Positions 8,950 through 19,040 of a DNA stretch of 64,000 bases are shown in pieces (position 1 is the stretch's first letter; every line of letters begins with the position of its first letter). Source of the DNA: Gillisia mitskevichiae. GTDB lineage: Bacteria > Bacteroidota > Bacteroidia > Flavobacteriales > Flavobacteriaceae. The position numbers were made by a program, and so were the translations under genes. The stretch lies in NCBI RefSeq assembly GCF_003634585.1, contig NZ_RBLG01000004.1, forward strand, positions 124,001-188,000. Direction: 5' to 3'. The notes beneath the pieces were generated by a model. It did no database searches, was not told the origin of the DNA, and was given only the letters and a program-made list of their open reading frames with translations.

Positions 8950-9714
8950 TTAGAAAGATCTTTTTTGAAGCCATTCAAACAATAGCTCGTTAAAGGTATC
9001 TGGATGTTCCATCATTGCTGCATGCCCACATTCGTCTATCCAATAAAGATCTGAATCTGGTAGCAATTTGTTAAAGTCTTCTGCAACATCCGGAGGAGTT
9101 ACATTATCATTTCTACCCCATATAATACAAGTGGGAGTTTCCATTTTTGGAAGATCTTTAGCCATATTATGACGAATCGCGCTTTTAGCGATAGCCAATG
9201 TTTTTACAAGCTTATTTCTGTCGCCAATGGTGTAATAAACTTCATCTACAATTTCCTTAGTGGCAACAGCTGGATCGTAAAAAACATTTTGTGCTTTTTT
9301 CTTTATGAACTCGTAATCTCCACGTCTTGGATAGCTTTCGCCCATAGCATTCTCGTAAAGACCAGAACTTCCTGTAATAACCAGACCTTTCACTAATTCT
9401 GGATACATTTTAGTACATAGTAAAGCAATATGACCGCCCAATGAGTTACCAAGAAGAATCACTTCAGAAAAACCCTTAGACTCAATAAAGTCTTTAAGAT
9501 ATTTAGCGAATGTTCCAACGCTTGTTTTAAGCAAGGACATATTATAAAGTGGTAATTCTGGAATTAGAACCTTATAACCTTTCTCAGGGAAATAATTCAC
9601 AACGCCGTCAAAATTACTAAGGCCACCCATGAGTCCGTGTAAAATTACTATTGGTGTTCCTTCCCCTTTTTCTAGGTAAGTAAATTTTCCTTCTTGCTGT
9701 AAATCGTGTTCCAT
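8950..9714 (-). CDS. Alpha/beta-fold hydrolase
   Basis: A 254-residue cytosolic hydrolase of the MhpC/epoxide hydrolase-like superfamily. It has the oxyanion-hole segment ILHGLMGG, the nucleophile elbow GNSLGG, the acid GRNDNVTPP and the histidine in [12 protein letters not shown]: a complete Ser-Asp-His triad. The substrate cannot be told. Starts at 9723 (ATG) and 9729 (TTG) are in frame; I chose 9714 because a minus-strand -7 box at 9740-9747 would put transcription start near 9734, leaving almost no leader for the longer forms. In flavobacteria this gene commonly precedes engB, as here. Confidence 0.85.
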   Translation of the reverse strand: MEHDLQQEGKFTYLEKGEGTPIVILHGLMGGLSNFDGVVNYFPEKGYKVLIPELPLYNMSLLKTSVGTFAKYLKDFIESKGFSEVILLGNSLGGHIALLCTKMYPELVKGLVITGSSGLYENAMGESYPRRGDYEFIKKKAQNVFYDPAVATKEIVDEVYYTIGDRNKLVKTLAIAKSAIRHNMAKDLPKMETPTCIIWGRNDNVTPPDVAEDFNKLLPDSDLYWIDECGHAAMMEHPDTFNELLFEWLQKRSF

Positions 9715-9739
9715 GAATGCCATTTGCAATTAGCAATCG

Positions 9740-9747
9740 CAAATATA
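9740..9747 (-). promoter_or_regulatory. -7 box of the hydrolase-engB unit
   Basis: TATATTTG on the minus strand matches TAnnTTTG and lies 25 bp before the ATG at 9714. Confidence 0.55.
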
Positions 9748-9940
9748 GCGATTTCAGTACAAGTATAATCATTTTTACTTAATACATAACTTTATTGGGC
9801 AATGCTTTTTCTGATTAAAAACACAAATAATTGCTATTAAAATTCACTTAAAATATCGATAAAAAACCAAGAGTCTGAAACATAATGAAGTAGCTCTATT
9901 TAGAAGTGTTTCAGCACAATAGACAGAGAAACTTATCAAC

Positions 9941-9970
9941 AAAGTGGTAAAAAGTGGTAAAATGTGGTAA
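9941..9970 (+). promoter_or_regulatory. MraZ operator: three tandem AAAGTGGTAA boxes
   Basis: Two perfect copies of AAAGTGGTAA and a third with one change (AATGTGGTAA) abut head to tail with a 10-bp period. They lie just upstream of the -7 box at 9980-9987, where the -33 element would sit. In other phyla MraZ binds short GTG-rich direct repeats spaced about one helical turn in its own promoter. A further AGTGGTAA lies at 10005-10012, across the mraZ start codon. Autorepression of the dcw cluster is the likely role. Confidence 0.8.
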
Positions 9971-9979
9971 TAATTTCAA

Positions 9980-9987
9980 TATATTTG
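9980..9987 (+). promoter_or_regulatory. -7 box of the dcw cluster promoter
   Basis: TATATTTG fits TAnnTTTG exactly, 18 bp before the mraZ GTG. No TTTG -33 is present; the MraZ boxes take its place. Confidence 0.65.
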
Positions 9988-10005
9988 ACTCTATAAAGTT
10001 ATTGA

Positions 10006-10473
10006 GTGGTAAATCTAATTGGAACATACGAATGTAAAGTAGATGCTAAAGGGCGTCTTATGGTTCCAGCAGCTTTAAAAAAGCAGCTGACGCCGGTTTT
10101 GCAGGAGGGTTTTGTTTTGAAAAGGTCTGTTTTTCAGCCTTGTTTGGAGTTATATCCAATGCAGGAATGGAATGAAATGATGCAAAAGATCAATGCCTTA
10201 AATAGATTTAAGAAGAAAAATAATGACTTTATACGAAGGTTTACAGCTGGTGTTAAAACGGTAGAAGTAGATGCAAATGGACGTTTATTGATTCCTAAAG
10301 ATCTTTTTGGCTTTGCTAAAATGGACAAAGAGATCGTTCTTTCTTCTGCTATTAACATTATCGAGATCTGGGATAAAGATAAATATGAAAATACCATAGA
10401 TGCTTCTGCCGATGATTTTGCAGATCTAGCTGAAGAAGTTATGGGTAACGACGATTTTAATGGAATATCATAA
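10006..10473 (+). CDS. mraZ: Transcriptional regulator MraZ
   Basis: A 155-residue DNA-binding protein with two AbrB-like SpoVT domains. The conserved motif occurs twice: DAKGRLMVPAALKKQL (about 14-29) and DANGRLLIPKDLFGFA (about 89-104). MraZ forms a ring that binds tandem boxes in the dcw promoter, represses the cluster and is itself counteracted by RsmH in E. coli. Translation appears to start at GTG (10006), inside a fourth copy of the MraZ box. The 3' end overlaps rsmH by 14 bp, so the two are translationally coupled. Confidence 0.96.
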   Translation: MVNLIGTYECKVDAKGRLMVPAALKKQLTPVLQEGFVLKRSVFQPCLELYPMQEWNEMMQKINALNRFKKKNNDFIRRFTAGVKTVEVDANGRLLIPKDLFGFAKMDKEIVLSSAINIIEIWDKDKYENTIDASADDFADLAEEVMGNDDFNGIS

Positions 10474-11356
10474 TCCTGTCTTATTAAAAGAATCTGTGGA
10501 TGGTTTAAATATTAAACCAGACGGAGTATATGTAGATGTGACATTTGGCGGTGGTGGTCATTCCCGTGAGATATTGAGTAGGCTTGGTGAAAAAGGGAAA
10601 TTATTTGCATTTGATCAAGATGAAGATGCTTTAAATAATGCTATAGATGATCCCCGATTTACTTTGATAAATGAGAATTTTAGATACATAAAACGCTTTT
10701 TGAGATTCCACGGAATTAAGAAAGTAGATGGAATTCTTGGCGATTTCGGTGTTTCTTCACATCAATTCAATGTTGCAGAGCGTGGTTTTTCAACAAGATT
10801 TGAGGCGAAGTTGGATATGCGAATGAGCCAGAAAAGCAGTTTAAGCGCTTTTGAGGTGATCAATGAGTATGACCATGAGCAGCTTAAAAAAATGTTTTTT
10901 GAATATGCCGATCTTAGAAACGCTTCCAAAATTGCTGCGGAAATAATAAAAGCTAGGGAAGTTGCTCCAATTGAAAGTAGTGATCAATTAAAGGAGGTTT
11001 TAAAGCCTTTCCTTTTTAAGGAAAAGGAACATAAAATATTAGCACAGATCTATCAGGCAATCCGAATAGAAGTTAATCAGGAAATAGAGGTTCTAAAGGA
11101 GTTTCTATTGCAAACTGAGGAGTTGTTGGATAAAGGTGGGAGAATAAGTCTTATTTCTTATCACTCTTTAGAAGATAGGTTGGTAAAAAGATATATAAGA
11201 AGTGGCCTTTTTGAAGGGGAACCGGAGAAAGATTTTTATGGAAATATATCTGTACCATTTAAAAAAGTTAAAGGATTAATAGTTCCTTCTGCAGATGAGA
11301 TCTATAAAAATAACAGAGCTAGAAGCGCAAAATTAAGAATAGCAGTAAAGTTATAA
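10460..11356 (+). CDS. rsmH: 16S rRNA m4C1402 methyltransferase RsmH
   Basis: A 298-residue SAM-dependent methyltransferase (formerly MraW) that modifies 16S rRNA C1402 at N4. Motif I appears as YVDVTFGGGGHSREIL and the SAM-binding acid in FAFDQDEDAL. GILGDFGVSSHQFNVAERGFS is the family signature, and SYHSLEDRLVKRYI lies near the C terminus. The central four-helix insert is present. It starts inside mraZ and is followed by ftsL after 38 bp. Confidence 0.97.
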   Translation: MEYHNPVLLKESVDGLNIKPDGVYVDVTFGGGGHSREILSRLGEKGKLFAFDQDEDALNNAIDDPRFTLINENFRYIKRFLRFHGIKKVDGILGDFGVSSHQFNVAERGFSTRFEAKLDMRMSQKSSLSAFEVINEYDHEQLKKMFFEYADLRNASKIAAEIIKAREVAPIESSDQLKEVLKPFLFKEKEHKILAQIYQAIRIEVNQEIEVLKEFLLQTEELLDKGGRISLISYHSLEDRLVKRYIRSGLFEGEPEKDFYGNISVPFKKVKGLIVPSADEIYKNNRARSAKLRIAVKL

Positions 11357-11394
11357 GGCTGAGTGATATCAAAAATAATCAGTAGCAAGACAGG

Positions 11395-11712
11395 ATGAAA
11401 AAGGGGATGTATAACATATTGAAAGCTGATTTTTTAATAAACAATGATGCTGTTAAGAACTGGCGATTTATTGTGTTTTGTACAAGTCTTGCAATAATCA
11501 TGATTGCTTGCTCGCATAGTGCCGAGCGTAAGGTTCATAATATAGCTAAGTTAAATACTGAGGTGCGTGAATTGCGTAGCGAATTTGTAGATATGCGCTC
11601 TGCTTTGATGAAACTTAAAATGGAATCTACCATTACCAATAAAATGGCTGCTAGAGGAGTAAAGCCTTCGGAAACGCCGCCATTTAAAATTAAAATTAAT
11701 ATAACAGATTAA
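11395..11712 (+). CDS. ftsL: FtsL-like division protein
   Basis: A 105-residue single-pass membrane protein: short cytoplasmic N terminus, transmembrane segment about 23-41 (WRFIVFCTSLAIIMIACS), then a coiled coil (KLNTEVRELRSEFVDMRSALMKLK). Position between rsmH and ftsI, topology and size all fit the FtsL equivalent of Bacteroidota. FtsL pairs with FtsB and FtsQ to activate FtsWI. Sequence similarity to proteobacterial FtsL is low, so the call rests mainly on synteny and topology. ftsI begins 8 bp after its stop. Confidence 0.85.
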   Translation: MKKGMYNILKADFLINNDAVKNWRFIVFCTSLAIIMIACSHSAERKVHNIAKLNTEVRELRSEFVDMRSALMKLKMESTITNKMAARGVKPSETPPFKIKINITD

Positions 11713-11720
11713 GTAAACCT

Positions 11721-13727
11721 TTGGCAACTAACGAAAAGCACATATTAAACCGATTGTACTTTGTAGCCGGATGTATGTTCATCTTTGCGGTGGCGGTAGC
11801 TGTGCAGTTGCTTAATATACAGTTTGTAGAAGGAGATAAATATAAGCAGTTATCTGAGGAGAGAACTTTAAAGAATTTTACAATTCCTGCCAATCGTGGA
11901 AATCTATACGATTCTAATGGGAATTTATTGGCTACGTCCATTCCTAACTACGATATCCGGTTTGATGCAGTAACTGTATCAGACAAGAATTTCGAAGAAA
12001 ACATAGTGCCTCTTTCTAAAGAGCTCCATAAAATGTTTGGTAAAAGTGTTGCTTATTGGTCTTTAACTTTAAGAACTGCCAGAGTAAATAAGCATAGATA
12101 TTTTTTGATAGCAAGAAATTTAGGTTATTCAGATTATATCAAAGTGAAGAATTTCCCTCTTTTTAATCTTGGTACTTACAAAGGCGGAATGATCGTAGAG
12201 CAAAGAACAGTGCGCGAGCATCCTCTTGGGGAAATGGCTGCAAGAACTGTGGGCTACGAGCGAAAAGATAAACAAGGATATTATACTAGGGTAGGTTTGG
12301 AAGGAGCTTTTGGACCCTTTTTAGAAGGAACAGATGGGCATAGATTAAAACAAAAGATCGCGAAGGGGCAATGGAAACCTATAAGTGATAACAATGAGGT
12401 GGAGCCTAAGGATGGATATGATGTAATTTCTACAATAGATGTAAATATTCAGGATATCGCTCATCATGCGTTATTGGCTCAGTTAGAGAAATACGAAGCA
12501 GATCATGGAACTGTGGTGGTTATGGAAACTAAAACAGGAGAGATCAAAGCGATATCTAATTTGGGAAGAACTTCTGAAGGAACCTATTTTGAAAAGTTGA
12601 ACTATGCGGTGGGAGAAACACATGAGCCGGGTTCTACATTTAAATTAATGGCTTTGGTAGTAGCTTTAGAAGATAAAGTGATAGATACCAGCACTGTTGT
12701 AGATACCGAAAATGGAATTATGAATGTGCGTGGTTATAAAGTAAGGGACTCTCATCGTGGTGGATATGGTAAAATATCTGCTGCTAAAGCCTTCGAAGTT
12801 TCTTCGAATGTGGGTGTTGTAAAATTGATCTACGATAACTATAAAGATCAGCCTCAGAAATTTATTGATGGTTTAAATAGAATGCATTTAAACGAAAAAT
12901 TAGGGATCTCTATTAAGGGTGAAGGTGAGCCGTATATTCCAAAACCAGGAGATAAAAAATGGTCTGGACTTTCTTTGGCTTGGATGGCATATGGATATGG
13001 AAGTATTCAAATAACACCTTTGCAAACTCTAGCCTTTTATAATGCGATCGCTAATAATGGAGTTCTTGTAAAGCCTCGTTTTATAAAAGAAGTAAGAGAA
13101 TGGGATAAGGTTATTGAGAAAAATGAATTAACGGTCCTAGATCCCTCAATTTGTTCTCAAGAAACTGTAGATAAAGTAAAAGCAATGATGGAGAATGTAG
13201 TGGTTCGAGGAACGGCTAAAAGTTTATACTCTCCAAATTTCTCTATGGCTGGAAAAACAGGAACGGCACAAACCGAATACTGGATGAAAGGTTGGAATTC
13301 TAATCCTCGATATATCTCTTCTTTTGTTGGATATTTTCCTGCAGATAATCCAAAATATACAAGTATTGTAATTATTCATAAACCAAACAATAAGGTTGGC
13401 TATTATGGTGCAGATGTTAGTGGACCTGTATTTAAAAGAATTGCTCAAAAAATATATACAGATACTCCAATAGAAGATGAATTGGAATCTTTAGATATTG
13501 AAAATGATAAGATCTCTAAAGATTTTGAAAAATATTATTCCGCAGCGCAAAGCTCAAAAAAGTTGATGCCTAATGTTGTTGGAATGCCAGCTATGGATGC
13601 TCTATCATTATTAGAGAACTTGGGTTTATCTGTTAGAATAGATGGAAAGGGAAAGGTGAGAAATCAATCTATTCCTGCAGGACAAAAAATAAAGAATAAT
13701 CAACAAGTAGCACTTAGTTTAAGTTGA
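11721..13727 (+). CDS. ftsI: Penicillin-binding protein 3 / FtsI transpeptidase with PASTA domain
   Basis: A 668-residue septal class B PBP. One transmembrane helix (about 12-32) is followed by the dimerisation/pedestal region (PANRGNLYDSNGNLLATS). The transpeptidase domain has SxxK at 305-308 (STFK), SSN at 361-363 and KTGT at 512-515, all intact. The C terminus (about 612-668, from LMPNVVGMPAMDAL) is one PASTA domain, usual in Bacteroidota and Firmicutes but absent from E. coli FtsI. It cross-links septal peptidoglycan with FtsW. Start is TTG at 11721; its TGA overlaps the murE TTG. Confidence 0.96.
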   Translation: MATNEKHILNRLYFVAGCMFIFAVAVAVQLLNIQFVEGDKYKQLSEERTLKNFTIPANRGNLYDSNGNLLATSIPNYDIRFDAVTVSDKNFEENIVPLSKELHKMFGKSVAYWSLTLRTARVNKHRYFLIARNLGYSDYIKVKNFPLFNLGTYKGGMIVEQRTVREHPLGEMAARTVGYERKDKQGYYTRVGLEGAFGPFLEGTDGHRLKQKIAKGQWKPISDNNEVEPKDGYDVISTIDVNIQDIAHHALLAQLEKYEADHGTVVVMETKTGEIKAISNLGRTSEGTYFEKLNYAVGETHEPGSTFKLMALVVALEDKVIDTSTVVDTENGIMNVRGYKVRDSHRGGYGKISAAKAFEVSSNVGVVKLIYDNYKDQPQKFIDGLNRMHLNEKLGISIKGEGEPYIPKPGDKKWSGLSLAWMAYGYGSIQITPLQTLAFYNAIANNGVLVKPRFIKEVREWDKVIEKNELTVLDPSICSQETVDKVKAMMENVVVRGTAKSLYSPNFSMAGKTGTAQTEYWMKGWNSNPRYISSFVGYFPADNPKYTSIVIIHKPNNKVGYYGADVSGPVFKRIAQKIYTDTPIEDELESLDIENDKISKDFEKYYSAAQSSKKLMPNVVGMPAMDALSLLENLGLSVRIDGKGKVRNQSIPAGQKIKNNQQVALSLS

Positions 13728-15187
13728 AGATATTAAAAGACATATTATATAAAGTTCCTATGGAAGCCGTAATTGGCAATACCGGGGTAACAGTAAATTC
13801 CATTCATTTCGATTCTAGAAAAGTCGAATTGAATGATGTATTTGTTGCGATAAAAGGAACACTTTCAGATGGTCATAAATTTATAACTACTGCGGTTAAC
13901 CAAGGAGCATTAGCAGTAATATGCCAAGAAATGCCAGAGCAAATTGTGAATGGTGTTACTTATATACAAGTTGCGAATTCTCAAAAGGCATTAGCTATTA
14001 TGGCAGCCAATTATTACGATTCACCATCGGAGAATTTAAAATTAGTAGGAGTTACAGGTACTAACGGGAAAACAACTGTTGCCACTTTATTATATCATTT
14101 GTTTACTAAAGCTGGTTTTAAGGTCGGTTTACTTTCTACTGTAAATATCATGGTTGGGGAAAAAACCTATGCGGCATCTCATACAACTCCAGACTCATTA
14201 ACCATCAATTCTTATTTGAAAATGATGAATGAGGAGGGTGTAGAATTTTGCTTTATGGAAGTGAGCTCTCATGGGATTGCGCAAGATAGAACCACCGGTC
14301 TTAAATTTGCCGGCGGAATTTTCACAAACTTATCACACGAGCATTTAGATTATCATAAAACGTTCGCAGAGTACCGCGATGTAAAAAAGCTATTTTTTGA
14401 TCAGTTACCTGCATCTGCTTTTGCTTTGGTAAATGCAGATGATAAAAATGGAGCAGTGATGCTTCAGAATACTAAAGCTGAAAAACACACCTATGCACTA
14501 AAAACTTTTGCAGATTTTAATGCTAAAATTTTAGAAAATCAATTTAGTGGTTTGTTGCTGAAGATAAATGGCGATGAAGTTTGGACTAAGTTAATTGGGA
14601 ATTTCAATGCCTATAATATTCTTGCAATTTTTGGAGCAGGAAGTTTATTAGGGTTAGAAAAGCAGGAAAACCTAAGACTTATAAGTGAATTGAACTCTGT
14701 AAGTGGAAGATTTCAATATGTAGTTTCCGATAAAAAGATCACGGCGATTGTGGATTACGCGCATACTCCAGATGCATTACAAAATGTTTTAGAAACCATT
14801 AATGCTATTCGCACCAAGAACGAAGAATTGATTACGGTTGTAGGCTGTGGCGGAGATCGTGACAAAACTAAGAGACCAAAAATGGGAAATATTGCTGCAG
14901 CCCTAAGCTCCAAAGTGATCTTTACCAGTGATAATCCACGAACCGAAGATCCTGAAGAAATATTGAAAGATGTTGAAGCAGGTGTAGATGCGCTAGATTT
15001 TAAGAAGACGATGACGGTTGTAAACAGAAATCAGGCGATTAAAACAGCTTGTCAACTGGCCAATCCTAATGACATTATTCTTATTGCTGGAAAAGGACAT
15101 GAAACCTATCAGGAAGTGAATGGCGTACGATCTGATTTTGATGATTATAAAATTGTAAATGAATATTTAAGCCAACTAGGAAAATAG
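13724..15187 (+). CDS. murE: UDP-MurNAc-L-Ala-D-Glu:meso-diaminopimelate ligase
   Basis: A 487-residue Mur ligase adding the third stem residue. The ATP loop is GVTGTNGKTTVAT; the central domain has SHTTPDSLTIN and EVSSHGIAQDR; the C-terminal domain has TSDNPRTEDPEEIL. The DNPR motif is the one that binds meso-DAP rather than Lys, so the wall is of the mDAP type. The N-terminal UDP-MurNAc domain is complete. The TTG start lies within the ftsI stop (4-bp overlap), indicating coupling. Confidence 0.96.
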   Translation: MKILKDILYKVPMEAVIGNTGVTVNSIHFDSRKVELNDVFVAIKGTLSDGHKFITTAVNQGALAVICQEMPEQIVNGVTYIQVANSQKALAIMAANYYDSPSENLKLVGVTGTNGKTTVATLLYHLFTKAGFKVGLLSTVNIMVGEKTYAASHTTPDSLTINSYLKMMNEEGVEFCFMEVSSHGIAQDRTTGLKFAGGIFTNLSHEHLDYHKTFAEYRDVKKLFFDQLPASAFALVNADDKNGAVMLQNTKAEKHTYALKTFADFNAKILENQFSGLLLKINGDEVWTKLIGNFNAYNILAIFGAGSLLGLEKQENLRLISELNSVSGRFQYVVSDKKITAIVDYAHTPDALQNVLETINAIRTKNEELITVVGCGGDRDKTKRPKMGNIAAALSSKVIFTSDNPRTEDPEEILKDVEAGVDALDFKKTMTVVNRNQAIKTACQLANPNDIILIAGKGHETYQEVNGVRSDFDDYKIVNEYLSQLGK

Positions 15188-15224
15188 AAATTCCTAGCTA
15201 TAGAAGGAGATTAGAAGAAAAGAT

Positions 15225-16460
15225 ATGTTATACTATTTGTTTGATTTTTTAGATAAGCATTACCAGATTCCTGGTGCAGGACTGTTTGAATTTATTTCAT
15301 TCCGCTCTGCAATGGCTATTATTTTGTCATTGGCAATATCTACCATTTATGGAAAAAAGATCATCAACTATCTTTTAAAGAAGCAAGTAGGAGAAAGTGT
15401 TAGAGATCTTGGGTTACAAGGGCAGAGTGAAAAAGCCGGAACCCCAACAATGGGTGGTTTAATAATCATTATTTCTACTCTTATCCCGGTTTTGTTATTT
15501 GCCAAATTAGATAACATCTATGTGATTTTACTTATCGTGACCACCCTTTGGATGGGTACTATAGGATTTATAGACGATTATATTAAAACCTTTAAAAAAG
15601 ACAAAGAAGGTTTAAAAGGTGTTTTTAAAGTTATGGGTCAAGTTGGACTTGGACTAATTGTAGGTGGAACGATGTATTTGCACCCAGCAATTACCATAAA
15701 AGAAGATGTTAATGTCCCTGCCTTTAATGTAGAACAAGTTGCATCTAACGACCAGGAAATTAGCTCTGGGGTAGAAGAGAAATCTACCACCACAACCATC
15801 CCGTTTGTAAAGAATAATGAATTTGATTATGCAAGCTTAATAAGCTGGATTAATCCCTCTTTGGTGAACTATGCTTGGTTGATCTTTATACCAATCGTAA
15901 TATTTATTGTTACGGCAGTTTCTAACGGAGCAAATTTAACCGATGGTATAGATGGTCTTGCAGCGGGTTCTTCCGCGATTATTGTACTTACTCTGGGAAT
16001 TTTTGCATGGGTATCTGGTAACATCATATTTTCAGACTATCTCAATATCATGTATATCCCGCGATCTGGGGAAATGACCATTTTTATAACCGCTTTTGCG
16101 GGATCCCTAGTGGGTTTTTTATGGTACAACACTTATCCAGCTCAAGTATTTATGGGAGATACTGGGAGTTTGACAATAGGAGGAATTATCGCGGTGATCG
16201 CTATAGCAACAAGAAAGGAATTATTGATCCCGATTTTATGCGGAATCTTTCTTTTAGAAAACTTATCCGTTGTTTTACAGGTGGGCTGGTTTAAGATCAC
16301 TAAAAGGAAATATGGAGAAGGAAGAAGAATATTTTTGATGTCTCCATTGCATCATCATTATCAGAAAAAAGGTTTACATGAAAGCAAGATCGTAGTTCGG
16401 TTTTGGATCGTTGGGATTTTCCTTGCGATCGTAACCATAATTACTTTGAAAGTTAGATAA
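15225..16460 (+). CDS. mraY: Phospho-MurNAc-pentapeptide transferase MraY
   Basis: A 411-residue ten-helix membrane enzyme that makes lipid I from UDP-MurNAc-pentapeptide and undecaprenyl phosphate. It has [11 protein letters not shown], the catalytic acids in [17 protein letters not shown], the [10 protein letters not shown] loop, FMGDTGSL and the [11 protein letters not shown] segment. It is about 50 residues longer than E. coli MraY. The extra piece (about 158-220, acidic and Ser/Thr-rich between two helices, EVASNDQ-like to TTTTIPF) is typical of Bacteroidota. murD starts two bases after the stop. Confidence 0.96.
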   Translation: MLYYLFDFLDKHYQIPGAGLFEFISFRSAMAIILSLAISTIYGKKIINYLLKKQVGESVRDLGLQGQSEKAGTPTMGGLIIIISTLIPVLLFAKLDNIYVILLIVTTLWMGTIGFIDDYIKTFKKDKEGLKGVFKVMGQVGLGLIVGGTMYLHPAITIKEDVNVPAFNVEQVASNDQEISSGVEEKSTTTTIPFVKNNEFDYASLISWINPSLVNYAWLIFIPIVIFIVTAVSNGANLTDGIDGLAAGSSAIIVLTLGIFAWVSGNIIFSDYLNIMYIPRSGEMTIFITAFAGSLVGFLWYNTYPAQVFMGDTGSLTIGGIIAVIAIATRKELLIPILCGIFLLENLSVVLQVGWFKITKRKYGEGRRIFLMSPLHHHYQKKGLHESKIVVRFWIVGIFLAIVTIITLKVR

Positions 16461-16461
16461 C

Positions 16462-17805
16462 ATGAGCAAAAACAAAAAAATAGCAATTCTTGGAGGTGGA
16501 GAAAGTGGTGTTGGTACTGCGATTCTTGCGCTTAAGCAGGGCTATGATGTTTTTGTTTCAGATTTTGGAAAGATAAAAGATAAATATAAAGCTGAATTAG
16601 AAAAACTAGAAGTTTCATGGGAAGAGTCGGGACATACCGAATCTAAGATCATGGATGCTTCAGTGGTCATGAAAAGTCCTGGAATACCAGATAATGCGCC
16701 TTTAGTTATAAAAATAAAAGAGCAAGGTATTCCCGTTATTTCTGAAATTGAATTTGCTGCCGAGTATACTTCAGCAAAAATTATTGGGATAACTGGAAGT
16801 AATGGGAAAACCACTACCACAAAATGGATATATCATATTCTTAAAAATGCCGGATTGAATGTTTCTATGGCGGGAAATGTGGGAGATAGTTTTGCAAAAC
16901 AGGTAGCAGGAGCACCGGTTGATTATTTCGTATTGGAACTTAGCAGTTTTCAGTTAGACGGAATAGTGAATTTTAGACCCGATATCGCTGTAATTACCAA
17001 TATCACTCCAGATCATTTAGATCGTTATAATTATAATTTAAATGAATATGTGGCATCGAAATTCAGAATCACTGAAAATCAGACTGAAGACGATTTCTTT
17101 ATTTATGATGCCGACGATGAAATAATTTCAAAATGGCTTGAAGCCAATTCAGTAAAAGCTCAAATGATTCCTTTTTCACTTCAGAAGAAATTAGAAATGG
17201 GAGCCTATTTAGAAGATAACAACATTAAAATAAACCTCAACAACACCCAATTTATTATGCCAAATAACGCATTAGCACTAGAAGGTAAACACAATACTAA
17301 GAATGCCATGGCTGCCTCCACGGTTTCTCAATTATTAAGAATTAGAAAAGAGACCATTCGTGCAAGTATGGAGAATTTTCAAGGGGTAGAGCATAGATTA
17401 GAAAAAGTACTTAAGATCAATAACGTTATGTATGTGAACGATTCTAAGGCAACTAATACAAATGCTACTTACTATGCTTTAGAAAGTATGGAAAGTGAAA
17501 CGGTTTGGATCGTTGGAGGTGTAGATAAAGGAAATGTCTATTCAGAATTATTGCCTTTGGTAAATGAAAAGGTAAAGGCAATTATTTGTTTAGGAGTGGA
17601 TAACTCTAAGATTTTCGAGGCTTTTGGGAATTGTGTAGATACAATTGTGGAAACGCATTCTATGAAGGAAGCTGTTGGAATGGCATATAAAATTGCTGAA
17701 AGAGGAAATACGGTATTGCTTTCTCCTGCATGTGCAAGTTTCGATCTTTTCGAGAACTATGAAGATAGAGGGAGACAGTTTAAAGAATCTGTAAGAAATT
17801 TATAA
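16462..17805 (+). CDS. murD: UDP-MurNAc-L-Ala:D-Glu ligase
   Basis: A 447-residue Mur ligase adding D-Glu to UDP-MurNAc-L-Ala. The Rossmann-like N terminus is KIAILGGGESGVGTA, the ATP loop IGITGSNGKTTTTK, the Mur signature TNITPDHLDRYN, and YVNDSKATNTNATYYALE with LLSPACASFDLFENYEDRGRQF close the C-terminal domain. Length and motifs are normal. It follows mraY directly and precedes ftsW by 23 bp. Confidence 0.96.
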   Translation: MSKNKKIAILGGGESGVGTAILALKQGYDVFVSDFGKIKDKYKAELEKLEVSWEESGHTESKIMDASVVMKSPGIPDNAPLVIKIKEQGIPVISEIEFAAEYTSAKIIGITGSNGKTTTTKWIYHILKNAGLNVSMAGNVGDSFAKQVAGAPVDYFVLELSSFQLDGIVNFRPDIAVITNITPDHLDRYNYNLNEYVASKFRITENQTEDDFFIYDADDEIISKWLEANSVKAQMIPFSLQKKLEMGAYLEDNNIKINLNNTQFIMPNNALALEGKHNTKNAMAASTVSQLLRIRKETIRASMENFQGVEHRLEKVLKINNVMYVNDSKATNTNATYYALESMESETVWIVGGVDKGNVYSELLPLVNEKVKAIICLGVDNSKIFEAFGNCVDTIVETHSMKEAVGMAYKIAERGNTVLLSPACASFDLFENYEDRGRQFKESVRNL

Positions 17806-17828
17806 TAGACAATAAGAGTTAGAATTTA

Positions 17829-19040
17829 ATGAACAACTTATTTTCAAATATAAAAGGTGATAAAGTTATTTGGGCTACCACCGCGTTGCTGGCGATATTC
17901 TCGTTCTTGCCGGTGTATAGCGCGAGTAGTAATCTGGCCTATTTATATGGAGACGGTAGCACAAGTAGCTACTTGGTAGTTCATTTTTTTCATCTTGTTC
18001 TAGGGTTTTGTGTGTTGTTCGCATTTCATAAAATTCCTTATCATTATTTTAAAGGGCTTTCTATATTAATGTTACCGGTGGTAGTGGTATTGCTGGTTTA
18101 CACTATTTTTCAAGGAACAACTATAGATGGTGCTTATGCAAGTAGGTGGATACAGATACCGGTGGTGGGAGTAACTTTTCAGTCCTCTACACTAGCTGCG
18201 GTGGTTCTTATGATTTATGTGGCAAGATATCTTTCCAGAATTACTGAAAAAGTAGTGACATTTAAAGAGACCATTCTCCCGTTGTGGATGCCAGTTTTTG
18301 TAGTGTTAGTGCTAATTTTACCTGCTAACTTCTCTACAACAGCTATCATTTTTACAATGGTGATCATGCTTGTTTTTCTTGGTGGATATCCAGTTAAATA
18401 TTTAGGGATTATTGTTGGTGCAGGTTTACTGTTGCTTACAATGTTCATTTTAACAGCAAAAGCATTTCCAGGATTATTACCAAATAGGGTAGATACTTGG
18501 GCGAGTAGAATAGAGAATTTTGCAAATGATGAAGATACAGAGGCAGATTACCAAATAGAGAGAGCAAAGACAGCGATTGCCACAGGAGGAATTACTGGGG
18601 AAGGAATTGGAAAAAGTATACAAAGGAATTTTTTACCGCAGTCATCATCAGATTTTATTTATGCGATCATTGTTGAAGAAATGGGATTAATTGGTGGCTT
18701 TGGGGTGATGCTGGCGTATTTAATGTTGCTATTTAGAATAGTTATTGTGGCAACGAAAGCAAATACCGTATTTGGTAAGCTTTTAGCCATTGGCGTTGGA
18801 TTACCTATCGTATTCCAAGCCCTAGTGAATATGGCTGTCGCTGTGGAATTATTCCCGGTAACAGGACAAACTTTACCCTTGGTAAGTAGCGGGGGAACAT
18901 CTATTTGGATGACTTGCCTTGCTTTGGGAATAGTGCTTAGTGTGAGTGCGAAAAGAGAAGAAGAAATAAAATTATCTGAAGAATCTGATAGAGAAAGAGA
19001 AGAAGAGAATCCTTTGGACATTTTAAGCGAAGCGATATGA
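17829..19040 (+). CDS. ftsW: Septal peptidoglycan polymerase FtsW (SEDS family)
   Basis: A 403-residue SEDS protein with about ten transmembrane helices and a charged cytoplasmic tail ([20 protein letters not shown]). SEDS hallmarks are visible: a loop with [54 protein letters not shown] with the conserved acidic residue, and [11 protein letters not shown] near the end. It polymerises lipid II at the septum with FtsI. ATGA overlap with murG (4 bp) indicates tight coupling. Confidence 0.95.
   Translation: MNNLFSNIKGDKVIWATTALLAIFSFLPVYSASSNLAYLYGDGSTSSYLVVHFFHLVLGFCVLFAFHKIPYHYFKGLSILMLPVVVVLLVYTIFQGTTIDGAYASRWIQIPVVGVTFQSSTLAAVVLMIYVARYLSRITEKVVTFKETILPLWMPVFVVLVLILPANFSTTAIIFTMVIMLVFLGGYPVKYLGIIVGAGLLLLTMFILTAKAFPGLLPNRVDTWASRIENFANDEDTEADYQIERAKTAIATGGITGEGIGKSIQRNFLPQSSSDFIYAIIVEEMGLIGGFGVMLAYLMLLFRIVIVATKANTVFGKLLAIGVGLPIVFQALVNMAVAVELFPVTGQTLPLVSSGGTSIWMTCLALGIVLSVSAKREEEIKLSEESDREREEENPLDILSEAI

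Noticed and set aside
9941-9970. Possible CRISPR-like or simple tandem repeat
   Set aside because: The 10-bp units have no spacers and sit exactly in the mraZ promoter, so an operator explains them better.
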